From Gemmatimonadota bacterium (GTDB taxonomy: Bacteria > Gemmatimonadota > Gemmatimonadetes > Gemmatimonadales > Gemmatimonadaceae): a stretch of 48,934 bases of DNA. The stretch is from positions 1-48,934 of the forward strand of contig JAQBPY010000399.1 in assembly GCA_028287285.1 (NCBI GenBank), read 5' to 3'. Of the stretch, positions 37,603 to 45,820 are shown one piece after another (the first letter of the stretch is position 1; each line of letters begins with the position of its first letter). A program made the translations under genes and the position numbers. The notes under the pieces were generated by a model that saw only the letters and a list, made by a program, of their open reading frames with translations, was not told where the DNA came from and ran no database searches.

Positions 37603-38757
37603 ATGATCAATGCATCCAAAGCTGCCCAGCGCGCCTCCATGAACCGGGCTCTTCCGCCCGCGCTCTTTTCCGGACTCCTCGCGATCGCGGCAGATGCCGT
37701 CATTGCCGTGGATGAGGAGCAGCACATCATCTTTTTCAACGAGGGAGCCGAGCGGATCTTTGGGTGGCGTGCGGAAGAACTGGATGGACAGCCGCTCGAG
37801 CTACTGCTGCCCCAGCGGTTTCGCGCCATGCATCGCGGACACGTACAGGGGTTCGATGCCGCGCATGGACAGGCGCGGCTCATGGGTGAGCGGCAGGAGA
37901 TCTCCGGCCAGCGCAAATCGGGAGAGGAATTCCCGTGTGAAGCGGCCATCGAGCGCATAGTGATGGACGGCAGCACGGTTTACGCAGCCGTGCTGCGCGA
38001 CATCAGTGCGCGGGTGCGAGCAGAGAAGCTGCTCCATCAGGCCATCAAGGCGCGCGACGACATGATGGGTATTGTTTCGCACGACCTTCGCAACCCCGCC
38101 AACGCGGTCAGGATGCTCGCGCGCAGCATCATTGAAGGCGAGGAGACGCCACCCCTGAGTGCGGATGTGCTCGAGCGGGTGTCCGTCATCCGCATGGCGG
38201 CGGAGCAGATCGACGCCCTCATCCAGGATCTGCTCGATATCACGCGGCTGGAGGCCGGTCGCCTCTCGGTCGACCGCCGTGCTGTTGACGTCTCTTCTCT
38301 GGTGTACCGAAGTGTGGAAGCAATGCGACCCCTGGCCAAGTCGAGTGGCGTGCGCCTGACTGCAGAACTGCCGGAAGACGTCGTGCGGGCGATGGCTGAT
38401 GCGGATCGTCTTCAGCAGTTGCTTTCGAACATCATTGGCAACGCGATCAAGTTCACGTCGGCAAGCGGCTCGGTGGCGCTGAAGCTCAGGACGACAGACG
38501 CCGACGTCCTGTTCGAGATCGCGGACACTGGTGAGGGCATTGACGCGGCGCAGCTGCCACATGTATTCGAGCGGTTCTTCCAGGCCGGCACGTCCAATCA
38601 CCAGGGCGCGCGCAACGGCGCGGGACTGGGTCTTCCAATAGCACATGGGATCGTGGAAGCACACGGCGGCCGAATCTGGATCGAAAGCTCACCGGGTAAT
38701 GGCACCACCGTGCGCTTCACGCTGCCTCGCGTGGACTCGGCGCCAACGCTGCCATAG
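37603..38757 (+). CDS. PAS sensor histidine kinase
   Basis: A 384-residue soluble kinase. The ATG at 37603 has GGAG six bases upstream, so it is preferred over the earlier TTG/ATG candidates at 37564-37567. A PAS domain covers about 20-140, with a PAC-like end (V-L-R-D-I-S-A-R). The phospho-His is in I-V-S-H-D-L-R-N-P, and the ATPase has N-A-I-K-F, D-T-G-E-G-I and G-L-G-L-P-I-A. The cognate regulator is not adjacent; the LuxR regulator at 40781 is a candidate partner. Confidence 0.9.
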   Translation: MINASKAAQRASMNRALPPALFSGLLAIAADAVIAVDEEQHIIFFNEGAERIFGWRAEELDGQPLELLLPQRFRAMHRGHVQGFDAAHGQARLMGERQEISGQRKSGEEFPCEAAIERIVMDGSTVYAAVLRDISARVRAEKLLHQAIKARDDMMGIVSHDLRNPANAVRMLARSIIEGEETPPLSADVLERVSVIRMAAEQIDALIQDLLDITRLEAGRLSVDRRAVDVSSLVYRSVEAMRPLAKSSGVRLTAELPEDVVRAMADADRLQQLLSNIIGNAIKFTSASGSVALKLRTTDADVLFEIADTGEGIDAAQLPHVFERFFQAGTSNHQGARNGAGLGLPIAHGIVEAHGGRIWIESSPGNGTTVRFTLPRVDSAPTLP

Positions 38758-38911
38758 GCAGGCGGGTACGGGGGCCTGCCCCCGTGTCGGGAGTTGTCAC
38801 GGCGGAACACCAGGATATTCCGGCTACATTCCGCAATTCTCCCGGCAGTACGGTTCTGCCATGCGTCGTATCCTCCAGACACGTCTCACTGCCGTCTCAT
38901 GGAGAATCATC

Positions 38912-40222
38912 ATGGCCGCCACAGAACCCCTGCATCCTTCGCCCTATCCTGCGTCGCCGTATCTCGTCGCGCTCCCGGTTCCGTGGAATGCCGGGAGACA
39001 TGCAGCGAGGGTGCTCCTTGCCACGGACGGGAACGAACGGTCTGACGGGGCTGTCCGTGTGGCAGTCGATCGTGCGCTTGCGACGGGCGCGCTCCTCGAG
39101 GTCCTCACCGTCGTCCAGACGGAGCCCGTCCTGTCGCCGGAAAGCGGCTTCTTCGACGAGCGCGCGACGCTCATCCGGCGCACCGCGCTCAGACAGGTGG
39201 TCGAGGAACAACTGGCGCGAGTGCTTGGCGAACATGATCCCATCTCCATTTCCGTGCTTGAAGGGAGCCCGGCCTATACCATCTCGCGAATTGCCGTGGA
39301 GCGGCACCCCGCCATGGTCGTCGTGGGCCTTGGGCGCCATCACATGTCGAACCGGCTCTTCAGCGAAGAAACGGCGCTGCAACTCGCGCGTATCTCACGC
39401 GTGCCCATACTGGCAGTTCCCGCTTCGGTGAGGGAGACGCCGCGATACGCGGTCGTCGCAGTGGACTTCAGCGACCTGTCGACGCGCGCCGCGCAGTCGG
39501 CCGTGGAGGCGGTTGCCGACACGGGCCGGGTGGACCTTGTGCACGTGCTGCCCTTCGCGGCGGACGGCGGGGCCAAAGAGGCGCACCTGACCTACCAGGC
39601 GTGGGCCGCCATTCGCCTGACCGCGCTACGTGCAGAGCTGGTGGTACCCGCGGGCGTGGATGTATGCGAGGTGACCTTGCACGGAGATCCTGCCGCAACG
39701 CTCCTTGAATATGCGACTCGGGTGGGTGCCACGCTTGTCGCGACGGGAACGCATGGGCGCGGATTCATTTCTCGCGCGATGCTTGGCAGCGTGACGACGA
39801 AGCTGCTCCGTGGCGCATCCTGCGCCCTCCTGACCGTGCCGCGCGATCCCCTGCCGGCACTTGCGCGCCAGCCCGACGACCGAAAGGACACGCGCGCGGG
39901 CGATACCCCCCTCAGCTGGAGCGCATTGCTGAACGACTTCACCAAGCGAAACGCCGGACGTCGCACGATTCTCGAGATAGATGACCTGGAGATCGGGGCG
40001 CAGGCCCAGGAATACAATTACCCGCTGCTCGGGGTTTCGTACAGCGACCGGGATGGGCGGCTGGATCTCATGCTGGGGGATCCCACGGCGAACGGGCGCC
40101 ACCTTGCACGCATGATGCGGAGCATCGTAGCCGTCGACGTGCTGAGCGACGCGCAGGGCCGGGATACCGCACTTCGCATCCAGAGCGGGGCGAGCCAACT
40201 GCTGCTGACGTTTGCTCCGTAG
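38912..40222 (+). CDS. Universal stress protein, two Usp domains plus DUF5335-like tail
   Basis: A 436-residue protein with GGAG seven bases before the ATG at 38912. The first Usp domain (about 23-165) begins R-V-L-L-A-T-D-G. The second (about 170-310) ends in the ATP-binding pattern G-T-H-G-R-G-F-I-S-R-A-M-L-G-S-V-T. The last 110 residues (from W-S-A-L-L-N-D-F-T-K-R-N-A-G-R) resemble DUF5335, a small domain of unknown role. Double Usp proteins bind ATP and mark dormancy, hypoxia or redox stress. It is followed by a strong terminator. Confidence 0.85.
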   Translation: MAATEPLHPSPYPASPYLVALPVPWNAGRHAARVLLATDGNERSDGAVRVAVDRALATGALLEVLTVVQTEPVLSPESGFFDERATLIRRTALRQVVEEQLARVLGEHDPISISVLEGSPAYTISRIAVERHPAMVVVGLGRHHMSNRLFSEETALQLARISRVPILAVPASVRETPRYAVVAVDFSDLSTRAAQSAVEAVADTGRVDLVHVLPFAADGGAKEAHLTYQAWAAIRLTALRAELVVPAGVDVCEVTLHGDPAATLLEYATRVGATLVATGTHGRGFISRAMLGSVTTKLLRGASCALLTVPRDPLPALARQPDDRKDTRAGDTPLSWSALLNDFTKRNAGRRTILEIDDLEIGAQAQEYNYPLLGVSYSDRDGRLDLMLGDPTANGRHLARMMRSIVAVDVLSDAQGRDTALRIQSGASQLLLTFAP

Positions 40223-40240
40223 CCGGGTGGAACATGGTAC

Positions 40241-40317
40241 GGTTGTCGTCTGAACGCAGCGAAGGACCTGCTCTTCCACCATGGAGCAGGTCCTTCGCTT
40301 TTGCTCGGGACGACACC
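40241..40317. terminator. Strong terminator made of two head-to-head dispersed repeats
   Basis: AGCGAAGGACCTGCTC (40258-40273) pairs perfectly with GAGCAGGTCCTTCGCT (40284-40299) across a 10-base loop and is followed by TTTTG. Farther out, GTCGTC at 40245 pairs with GACGAC near 40309. It ends the stress-protein gene and faces the convergent flavin-protein gene. Confidence 0.85.
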
Positions 40318-40328
40318 TTTCCCTGCGC

Positions 40329-40778
40329 TCAGGCGCGCGGCTGCGCGCACCGCCCGCTCATCTCATCGATGTGGATGCCGATGAGCATGGTGCGATGCGG
40401 CACCGGATCAGCGAGGGTGAATGTTCCCGGAACGAGCTGGCCAAGGAGCTCAGCGGCGCGTGCGTAGGTGTCGGTGCCGGTCATGGGGTCGAGCAGCGTG
40501 AGGCTGCCTTTGACGACCACGCTCATCCAGTCGAAGTCCCCGCGCACTTCATCCACCTCGAACGCGCACCATGGGTGATGTGCAAGGCTGGACAGCTTGC
40601 TGCCGATGCTCGTCCGTGCAAATATCCAGCCGGCATCGAAGACATACGAGATGGGCTCGATGTCGACGTGGTCGTGAAACGAGTACGCAATCCTTCCAAC
40701 GCGCAGACGCGCGAGAAGCGCCTGACATTCCGTCGCGTCGAGTTTGCGAAACAGGGGTGTCGTGTTCTTCATGTGCAT
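40329..40778 (-). CDS. PNPOx-like FMN-binding split-barrel protein
   Basis: A 149-residue protein of the pyridoxamine 5'-phosphate oxidase-like split-barrel family, with V-G-R-I-A-Y-S-F and P-I-S-Y-V-F-D, then S-S-L-A-H-H-P-W-C-A-F-E-V-D-E-V. It likely binds FMN, F420 or haem. The next gene's (minus-strand upstream) stop is two bases away, so these share a transcript. Either ATG (40778 or 40772) is possible. Confidence 0.8.
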   Translation of the reverse strand: MHMKNTTPLFRKLDATECQALLARLRVGRIAYSFHDHVDIEPISYVFDAGWIFARTSIGSKLSSLAHHPWCAFEVDEVRGDFDWMSVVVKGSLTLLDPMTGTDTYARAAELLGQLVPGTFTLADPVPHRTMLIGIHIDEMSGRCAQPRA

Positions 40779-40780
40779 GT

Positions 40781-41449
40781 TTAGTCGGCTTGGAGGAGAC
40801 CGAGACGCAGGCAGAACTGCACGTACTCGGGCCGGTGCGAGAGACCGAGCTTCTCGGTGATACGCTGCTTGTACGTCTCGACTGTCTTTGGGCTGATGAA
40901 CAACTTCTCCCCGATCTCCGACGCAGAATGCCCGCCCGCGACGAGCACGAGGACGTCCCGCTCACGCTCACTGAGCTGCAGGTACTTCTCCCGTTCGTCG
41001 GCATGGCCCGCGCGACGCGCCACCGCGCGCGCGAGTGTCAACGACGCCGATGGCTGCACATAGATTCCACCGGCCGCAACGGTACGCACCGCATCTGCAA
41101 GCTCGCGATCCGCCGCATTCTTCACGAGGTAGCCGGATGCACCCGCTTCGAGCGCGGTAACGAGGTACTCGTCCTCCGTGTGCATCGTGAGAATGAGCAC
41201 CTTGGTCTGCGAGTTGCGCGCGACGAGGTCCTTTGTCGCCGTAAGGCCGTCCATCTGCGGCATGTCCAGATCGAACACCGCGATGTGCGGATGCAAACGC
41301 TCCACCAGCGCCAGCGCATCGCGGCCATTGGTCGCCTCGCCCACGACCTCGATGTCTTTCGACACGCCGAGGAGCGCCTTGAGGCCCGCACGCACGACGA
41401 GGTGGTCGTCGGCGAGGATGACACGAATGACGTCGGGTTTTGCGCTCAT
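40781..41449 (-). CDS. NarL/LuxR-type response regulator
   Basis: A 222-residue regulator. Receiver domain: V-I-L-A-D-D-H at the start, phospho-Asp in F-D-L-D-M-P-Q-M-D-G, and Lys in L-V-K-N-A. C-terminal LuxR HTH: L-S-E-R-E-R-D-V-L and I-S-P-K-T-V-E-T-Y-K-Q-R. The longer start at 41491 would extend to two bases from the multicopper oxidase stop; the ATG at 41449 gives a normal N-terminus. It is probably co-transcribed with the oxidase upstream and the flavin protein downstream, and may regulate them. Confidence 0.9.
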   Translation of the reverse strand: MSAKPDVIRVILADDHLVVRAGLKALLGVSKDIEVVGEATNGRDALALVERLHPHIAVFDLDMPQMDGLTATKDLVARNSQTKVLILTMHTEDEYLVTALEAGASGYLVKNAADRELADAVRTVAAGGIYVQPSASLTLARAVARRAGHADEREKYLQLSERERDVLVLVAGGHSASEIGEKLFISPKTVETYKQRITEKLGLSHRPEYVQFCLRLGLLQAD

Positions 41450-41492
41450 GCGGGGTTCCAGCGAGTGATCGTTCGTGACGGTGTGGCCCATG

Positions 41493-42560
41493 CTACTTTG
41501 CCACGACCAGTGCCGTCACCATCCCAAGCATACCATGCTCGCTCTCGGCATGCGGGAGAATGTGGCAATGGAAGGCCCACGTACCGGGATTGTTGCAGTT
41601 GACGATCACATCATAGCGCTCGCCGGGCGCGATGTTGAGTGTGTCGCACCTGAATGGGTAGGGCAGCGGCCATCCATCCTTGTCGATGACCGTCATGTGC
41701 ATGCCATGCAGGTGCATGGGGTGAATCATCATCCCTTCGTTCATGAAACGAATGCGGATCTTCTGGCTGAGCTTCGCAGTGAGGGGTGCGGTCGCCGGAA
41801 AGCTCTTTCCGTTCAACGTGTAGCCCTGCATGCCGTCATTGAGAATCATGACGTAATCTTCCGACACCTTCTCGATGGGCCGCGGCTGCTTCGGCTCCAC
41901 GATGAATGCACCAAGCAGCCCCATGCCCACCTGCGTGGCCGAATTGTGGTGGGAGTGGTACATGTTCGATCCCACGTTGCCGTCGGGGATCGTGAATTCG
42001 TAGGTGAACGTGTCGCCGGGCTTCACGGGCGCCTGCGTGATGAACGGTACGCCGTCCATGTCGTTGGGCAGCTCCATGCCGTGAAAATGGATTGCCGTGG
42101 ATTGCGTGAGCTCGTTCCTGAGGTTCACGCGTACCCGGTCGCCTTCACGAACACGAATCTGCGGGCCCGGCACCTGGCCGTTGTACGCCATGGCCTTCAC
42201 CAGGAGACCAGGCGAGACTTCCCACTGGATCTCGCGAGCGGTGAGGTCGAATACCTTCACACCGGCGACAACCGTGGGCGCGAGCAACTGGTTGCCCAGT
42301 CCGGCGGTTTTTGCCGGAAATGACTTGAGGCCTTTCTCATGCATTGCGTCCATCGCGTCGGCGGCAGCCTTGATCGTCGCTGGTGTGGCGACGGGCGGCG
42401 CGACCGGCACGGTGGGCTGCTCAGAGGGTGCATTGCCGCCCTTTCCGCAGGCCGCGAGCGCGCCGGCTCCCACCGCCGTAAAGCCGGCTGTCCGGAGAAA
42501 CGAGCGGCGCGACGTCGACGTCTGCGCGAGTGCTTCGAGCGTATCTGCTGGTGTAATCAC
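41493..42560 (-). CDS. Two-domain multicopper oxidase, Tat-exported
   Basis: A 355-residue copper oxidase. The Tat signal has S-R-R-S-F-L-R-T-A-G followed by A-L-A-A-C. The copper-binding pairs are I-H-F-H-G and Y-H-S-H-H-N in domain 1, M-H-L-H-G and F-H-C-H-I-L-P-H in domain 2, with an axial Met in E-H-G-M. Domain 1 has H-S-H with no Cys, so it should lack a type 1 centre; the blue copper is only in domain 2. This is a small-laccase-like or nitrite-reductase-like layout. Its signal region also contains a possible lipobox (L-A-A-C), so it may be anchored. Confidence 0.88.
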   Translation of the reverse strand: MITPADTLEALAQTSTSRRSFLRTAGFTAVGAGALAACGKGGNAPSEQPTVPVAPPVATPATIKAAADAMDAMHEKGLKSFPAKTAGLGNQLLAPTVVAGVKVFDLTAREIQWEVSPGLLVKAMAYNGQVPGPQIRVREGDRVRVNLRNELTQSTAIHFHGMELPNDMDGVPFITQAPVKPGDTFTYEFTIPDGNVGSNMYHSHHNSATQVGMGLLGAFIVEPKQPRPIEKVSEDYVMILNDGMQGYTLNGKSFPATAPLTAKLSQKIRIRFMNEGMMIHPMHLHGMHMTVIDKDGWPLPYPFRCDTLNIAPGERYDVIVNCNNPGTWAFHCHILPHAESEHGMLGMVTALVVAK

Positions 42561-42714
42561 GGTATTTCCCGTCGTGTGTGAGAGACGAAGGGAATGTCAT
42601 GATTTCCAGGTTCCGTCTCTGTCGGGCAATGGATGAAGTTTCCGTTGTTCCTCCTGACAGCTGAATAGGGGAATTCCCGACACGGTAACGCATCCCGCCG
42701 CGCGACACTTCGGC

Positions 42715-43464
42715 ATGACTCGTATCGTCCTGTTTTTCCTGATCCTCACGCTCCGCTCTGCCGGCGCCCAGGCCGCGCTCCCATTCGCTCCAGGCGAGCG
42801 GCTCGAGTACACCGGCAAGGTGCGCGGGGGAATATCCGGCCGCGGTACCCTGTGGATTGAAGGAGGCGCCGAGTTGCGCGGGGTCGCGACGTGGATACTG
42901 CACTCGGACATGCAGGGCTCCGTCGGCTTCATTCACGCCGGCGACAAGAATGCATCGTGGCTCGACCCCGTGCGCATGGCGTCGCTGCGCTATTCGTCGC
43001 ACGAGCGGCACCTGCTGAAGCGGACCGATGACGAGGTCGACATGTTCGCCGACGAAAAGCGGTGGACGTCGCAAAGTGGCGCCGCCGGCGTGCTCACCAG
43101 CGATGCACCGCTCGACGAGCTGTCATTTCTCTACCTGCTTCGCACCATCGCGCTTCCCACCGACAGCACCCTGACGCTCAATCGCCACTTCGATGTGGCG
43201 CGCAATCCAACTACAGTTGTAGTTTTGGGCCGCGAAGAGGTGGATATTCCCGCCGGCCACTTTCGCGCCGTGATCGTCGAGATGCACGTGCGTGACACGA
43301 AGCACTATCGCGGCGAAGGCATCATTCGCATCACACTCTCCGATGACAGGTGCCGGCTGCTGCTGCGCCTCGAGAGTGACGTGCCCGATGCCGGAAAGGC
43401 GACGCTGTCGCTCGCGTCATATGCCGGTACGTCGTGTCAGGAGAAGTCCGCGAACGTTCGGTAG
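42715..43464 (+). CDS. DUF3108 domain protein, exported
   Basis: A 249-residue protein with a signal peptide (about 1-20). The body begins L-P-F-A-P-G-E-R-L-E-Y-T-G-K-V-R-G-G, the usual DUF3108 opening, and contains D-V-A-R-N-P-T-T-V-V-V-L-G and E-V-D-I-P-A-G-H-F-R-A-V. Role unknown; a periplasmic beta-structured protein is expected. It begins 154 bases from the divergent multicopper oxidase start and may be linked to YceI downstream (85 bases). Confidence 0.82.
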   Translation: MTRIVLFFLILTLRSAGAQAALPFAPGERLEYTGKVRGGISGRGTLWIEGGAELRGVATWILHSDMQGSVGFIHAGDKNASWLDPVRMASLRYSSHERHLLKRTDDEVDMFADEKRWTSQSGAAGVLTSDAPLDELSFLYLLRTIALPTDSTLTLNRHFDVARNPTTVVVLGREEVDIPAGHFRAVIVEMHVRDTKHYRGEGIIRITLSDDRCRLLLRLESDVPDAGKATLSLASYAGTSCQEKSANVR

Positions 43465-43548
43465 AACGCCCCCCGTTGACGAACGCCACGACGCTCTAAT
43501 CTCAATTCACGACGGCGATACACGCCGCCCTGATACCGGGACAGAGAC

Positions 43549-44139
43549 ATGCGCCTTAACATCACGCACGCGTTCGCCGCCATGGTTGCCCTGACACCGC
43601 TGCACGGGTCGCCGGAACTTCTTGCGACCCAGCCAGAGAGCAGGATCTGGGTGGAAGGCACCTCCACCATCAAGGCGTTCAAGTGCACGCTGCCCGAGTT
43701 CGACCTGAAGGTCAACGCAGACGGCACGGGCGCCATTCCTGCCGTGCTCAACGCGCAGAAGCCGGTCAAGTCCCTGGCACTCACCATTGATGCGGCAAAG
43801 CTCGATTGCGGGGGCGGCACGATGAACGATCACATGCGCGAAGCCATCAAGCTCGACAGGAATCCCACGATCCTCTTCAAGCTCTCCGGCTATGACGTGG
43901 CGAAGGCCGGCGCCGGCGTCGAAGGCACCGTGCACGGCTCGCTCGCCCTTGGCGGCGTTGAACACCCCATCGACGTGAGCGCCGTTGCGAGCGACGCCGG
44001 CAATGGTGCGCTTCGCGTGGTGGGCTCCTACGAGCTCGCACTCAGCGCCTTCGACCTCAAGCGCCCCAGCCTGATGTTCGGCCGCATCAAGGTCGGTGAC
44101 AAGGTACAGGTGAAGTTCGATCTCGTTTTCAAGAATTGA
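43549..44139 (+). CDS. YceI family periplasmic protein
   Basis: A 196-residue lipocalin-like protein of the YceI family, which binds polyisoprenoids or other lipids in the periplasm. An N-terminal signal (about 1-25) is followed by W-V-E-G-T-S-T-I-K-A-F-K-C. The tail has S-A-F-D-L-K-R-P-S-L-M-F-G-R-I-K-V-G-D-K. It is followed by a probable outer-membrane barrel gene 24 bases downstream. Confidence 0.88.
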   Translation: MRLNITHAFAAMVALTPLHGSPELLATQPESRIWVEGTSTIKAFKCTLPEFDLKVNADGTGAIPAVLNAQKPVKSLALTIDAAKLDCGGGTMNDHMREAIKLDRNPTILFKLSGYDVAKAGAGVEGTVHGSLALGGVEHPIDVSAVASDAGNGALRVVGSYELALSAFDLKRPSLMFGRIKVGDKVQVKFDLVFKN

Positions 44140-44163
44140 TCTCTTCAACTCCCGGAATATTCC

Positions 44164-45594
44164 ATGACCAGACTTCATACCATCGCCACTGCGGCGCTCA
44201 TCGCTGTCGCTCCTGCCCTCGCTGCGGCGCAGGGCGCACAGTCGCGCGCCAGGCCGCTTCGCAGCACGATCTCCGCCGATACCATTGCTGCGACACCAAC
44301 GCCGAATGTGCCCCTCACCAGGGAAGATTCCATCCTCCTGGCCAAGGCAAAAAAGCAGCGGCTGCTGTACCGGCAGATCGAGCTGCAGCACATCCGGCCC
44401 GCCGATCAACGCGGTAACAACGTGTTTGAATCACCCAAGGCGGACAACGTGCCATTCGACGGCATGACGCTCTCCTGGGGCGGTGCCTTCATGCAGGAGT
44501 TTCAGGGGCTTGGCCACAGCAATACTGCCGCACCGAACATCGTTGGCGGCGTGAACACGAATCAGCTCATCGTCATCGGGCATGGCTTCAACAATGCCGT
44601 GGCCAATCTCGACCTTGGCGTGCAGCTCGCGCAGGGCATTCGCCTCGCGGTCACGACGTACGCGTCCGCACGTCATCATCAGGAAACGTGGGTCAAGGAC
44701 GGCTACATCCTGATGGACGCCTCCCCGATCGACAATCCGCTCCTCAACACGATCATGGAAAACGTGACGGTAAAGGTCGGACACTTCGAGCTCAACTACG
44801 GCGACCAGCACTTTCGGCGCAGCGACAATGGCAACGCGATCCACAATCCATTCGTCGGCAACCTGATGATGGATGCCTTCACCACCGAGATCGGCGCGGA
44901 AGTCTACTATCGCAAGAGCGGGCTGCTCGCGATGGGCGCCGTGACCGCCGGCGAGATTCACGGCCAACTCACCGCCGCGGACAAGCGCTCGCCCGCGGTC
45001 ATCGGAAAGCTCGGATACGACACCGGTCTCGATTCAACGATGCGATTTCGCCTGACGGGCTCGATCTTCCGGCAGGCGCATGCGGCCAGCCAGACGCTGT
45101 TCACAGGCGACCGCGGCGGCTCGCACTATTACGACGTCCTCGAGAACTCGGCCTCCACGGAGCTCGCCAACGCATGGTCGGGCAACATTCGTCCCGGCCA
45201 GAGCGACAACCTCACCGCGATGGTCATCAACCCATTCGTGAAGCTCGGCGGCTTCGAGCTGTTCGGCAACGTGGAGACGGTCACCGGCAAGGCGGCGACG
45301 GAAACCGCAAACCGTACCTGGAATCAGTACGATGGCGACCTGCTGTACCGCTTTGGCCCTCGTGAACAGCTGTATGTGGGCGGACGCTACAACGTGGTCA
45401 ACGGAGCGCTGGCCGGTGTCGCGAACAGCGTGTCCGTGAACCGAACCGCCTTCGCCCTGGGATGGTTCGTGACCCCCGCGCTGCTCACGAAGATCGAGTA
45501 CGTGACGCAGGTCTACAACGACTTTCCAACCAGCGACATTCGCCACGGTGGAAAGTTCAATGGCTTCATGATCCAGGGCGCCGTCGCGTTCTGA
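44164..45594 (+). CDS. Outer-membrane beta-barrel protein, porin-like
   Basis: A 476-residue protein with a signal peptide (ends A-L-A-A-A-Q). The body is rich in alternating hydrophobic and aromatic strands, and it ends in A-V-A-F, the terminal aromatic expected for barrel insertion. N-terminal Q-R-L-L-Y-R-Q-I-E-L-Q-H may be a periplasmic helix. No specific porin family is assigned. It follows YceI by 24 bases and ends at a hairpin terminator, so YceI and barrel probably form one transcript. Confidence 0.75.
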   Translation: MTRLHTIATAALIAVAPALAAAQGAQSRARPLRSTISADTIAATPTPNVPLTREDSILLAKAKKQRLLYRQIELQHIRPADQRGNNVFESPKADNVPFDGMTLSWGGAFMQEFQGLGHSNTAAPNIVGGVNTNQLIVIGHGFNNAVANLDLGVQLAQGIRLAVTTYASARHHQETWVKDGYILMDASPIDNPLLNTIMENVTVKVGHFELNYGDQHFRRSDNGNAIHNPFVGNLMMDAFTTEIGAEVYYRKSGLLAMGAVTAGEIHGQLTAADKRSPAVIGKLGYDTGLDSTMRFRLTGSIFRQAHAASQTLFTGDRGGSHYYDVLENSASTELANAWSGNIRPGQSDNLTAMVINPFVKLGGFELFGNVETVTGKAATETANRTWNQYDGDLLYRFGPREQLYVGGRYNVVNGALAGVANSVSVNRTAFALGWFVTPALLTKIEYVTQVYNDFPTSDIRHGGKFNGFMIQGAVAF

Positions 45595-45612
45595 CGCACA
45601 GCAGAGGTCGCC

Positions 45613-45644
45613 ATAAGGCACCGCTGCTGAGCTCGGTGCCTTAT
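45613..45644 (+). terminator. Rho-independent-like terminator after barrel gene
   Basis: ATAAGGCACCG and CGGTGCCTTAT form a perfect 11-bp stem around a 10-base loop; the following CGAATTTG is only moderately T-rich. It lies 19 bases after the barrel stop codon. Confidence 0.75.
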
Positions 45645-45820
45645 CGAATTTGTTGCCGCCTGACCAGAAATCGCGAATACAGACCGGCTCTATGAGAGCC
45701 CTTTCATATAGAAAGCATTGTCTATTTCCCTGTCAAAAACACATATGGTTAAATGCGGGGATCCCCTCATAGCATGCGGGTGGGGATTTGTCTTGAATGT
45801 AGAGGACCGCATAAAGGCGC
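45645..45820 (+). promoter_or_regulatory. AT-rich leader upstream of the LuxR-type regulator
   Basis: A locally AT-rich stretch (about 45700-45760) with GGGGATCCCC, a perfect 10-bp palindrome, and a TTGTCT that could serve as -35. The promoter cannot be assigned with certainty, but this region is compositionally unlike the neighbouring genes. Confidence 0.35.

Noticed and set aside
38488-38500. CAGGACGACAG inside the PAS kinase gene
   Set aside because: Matches only the repeat tail and is within a well-conserved coding region; probably chance.
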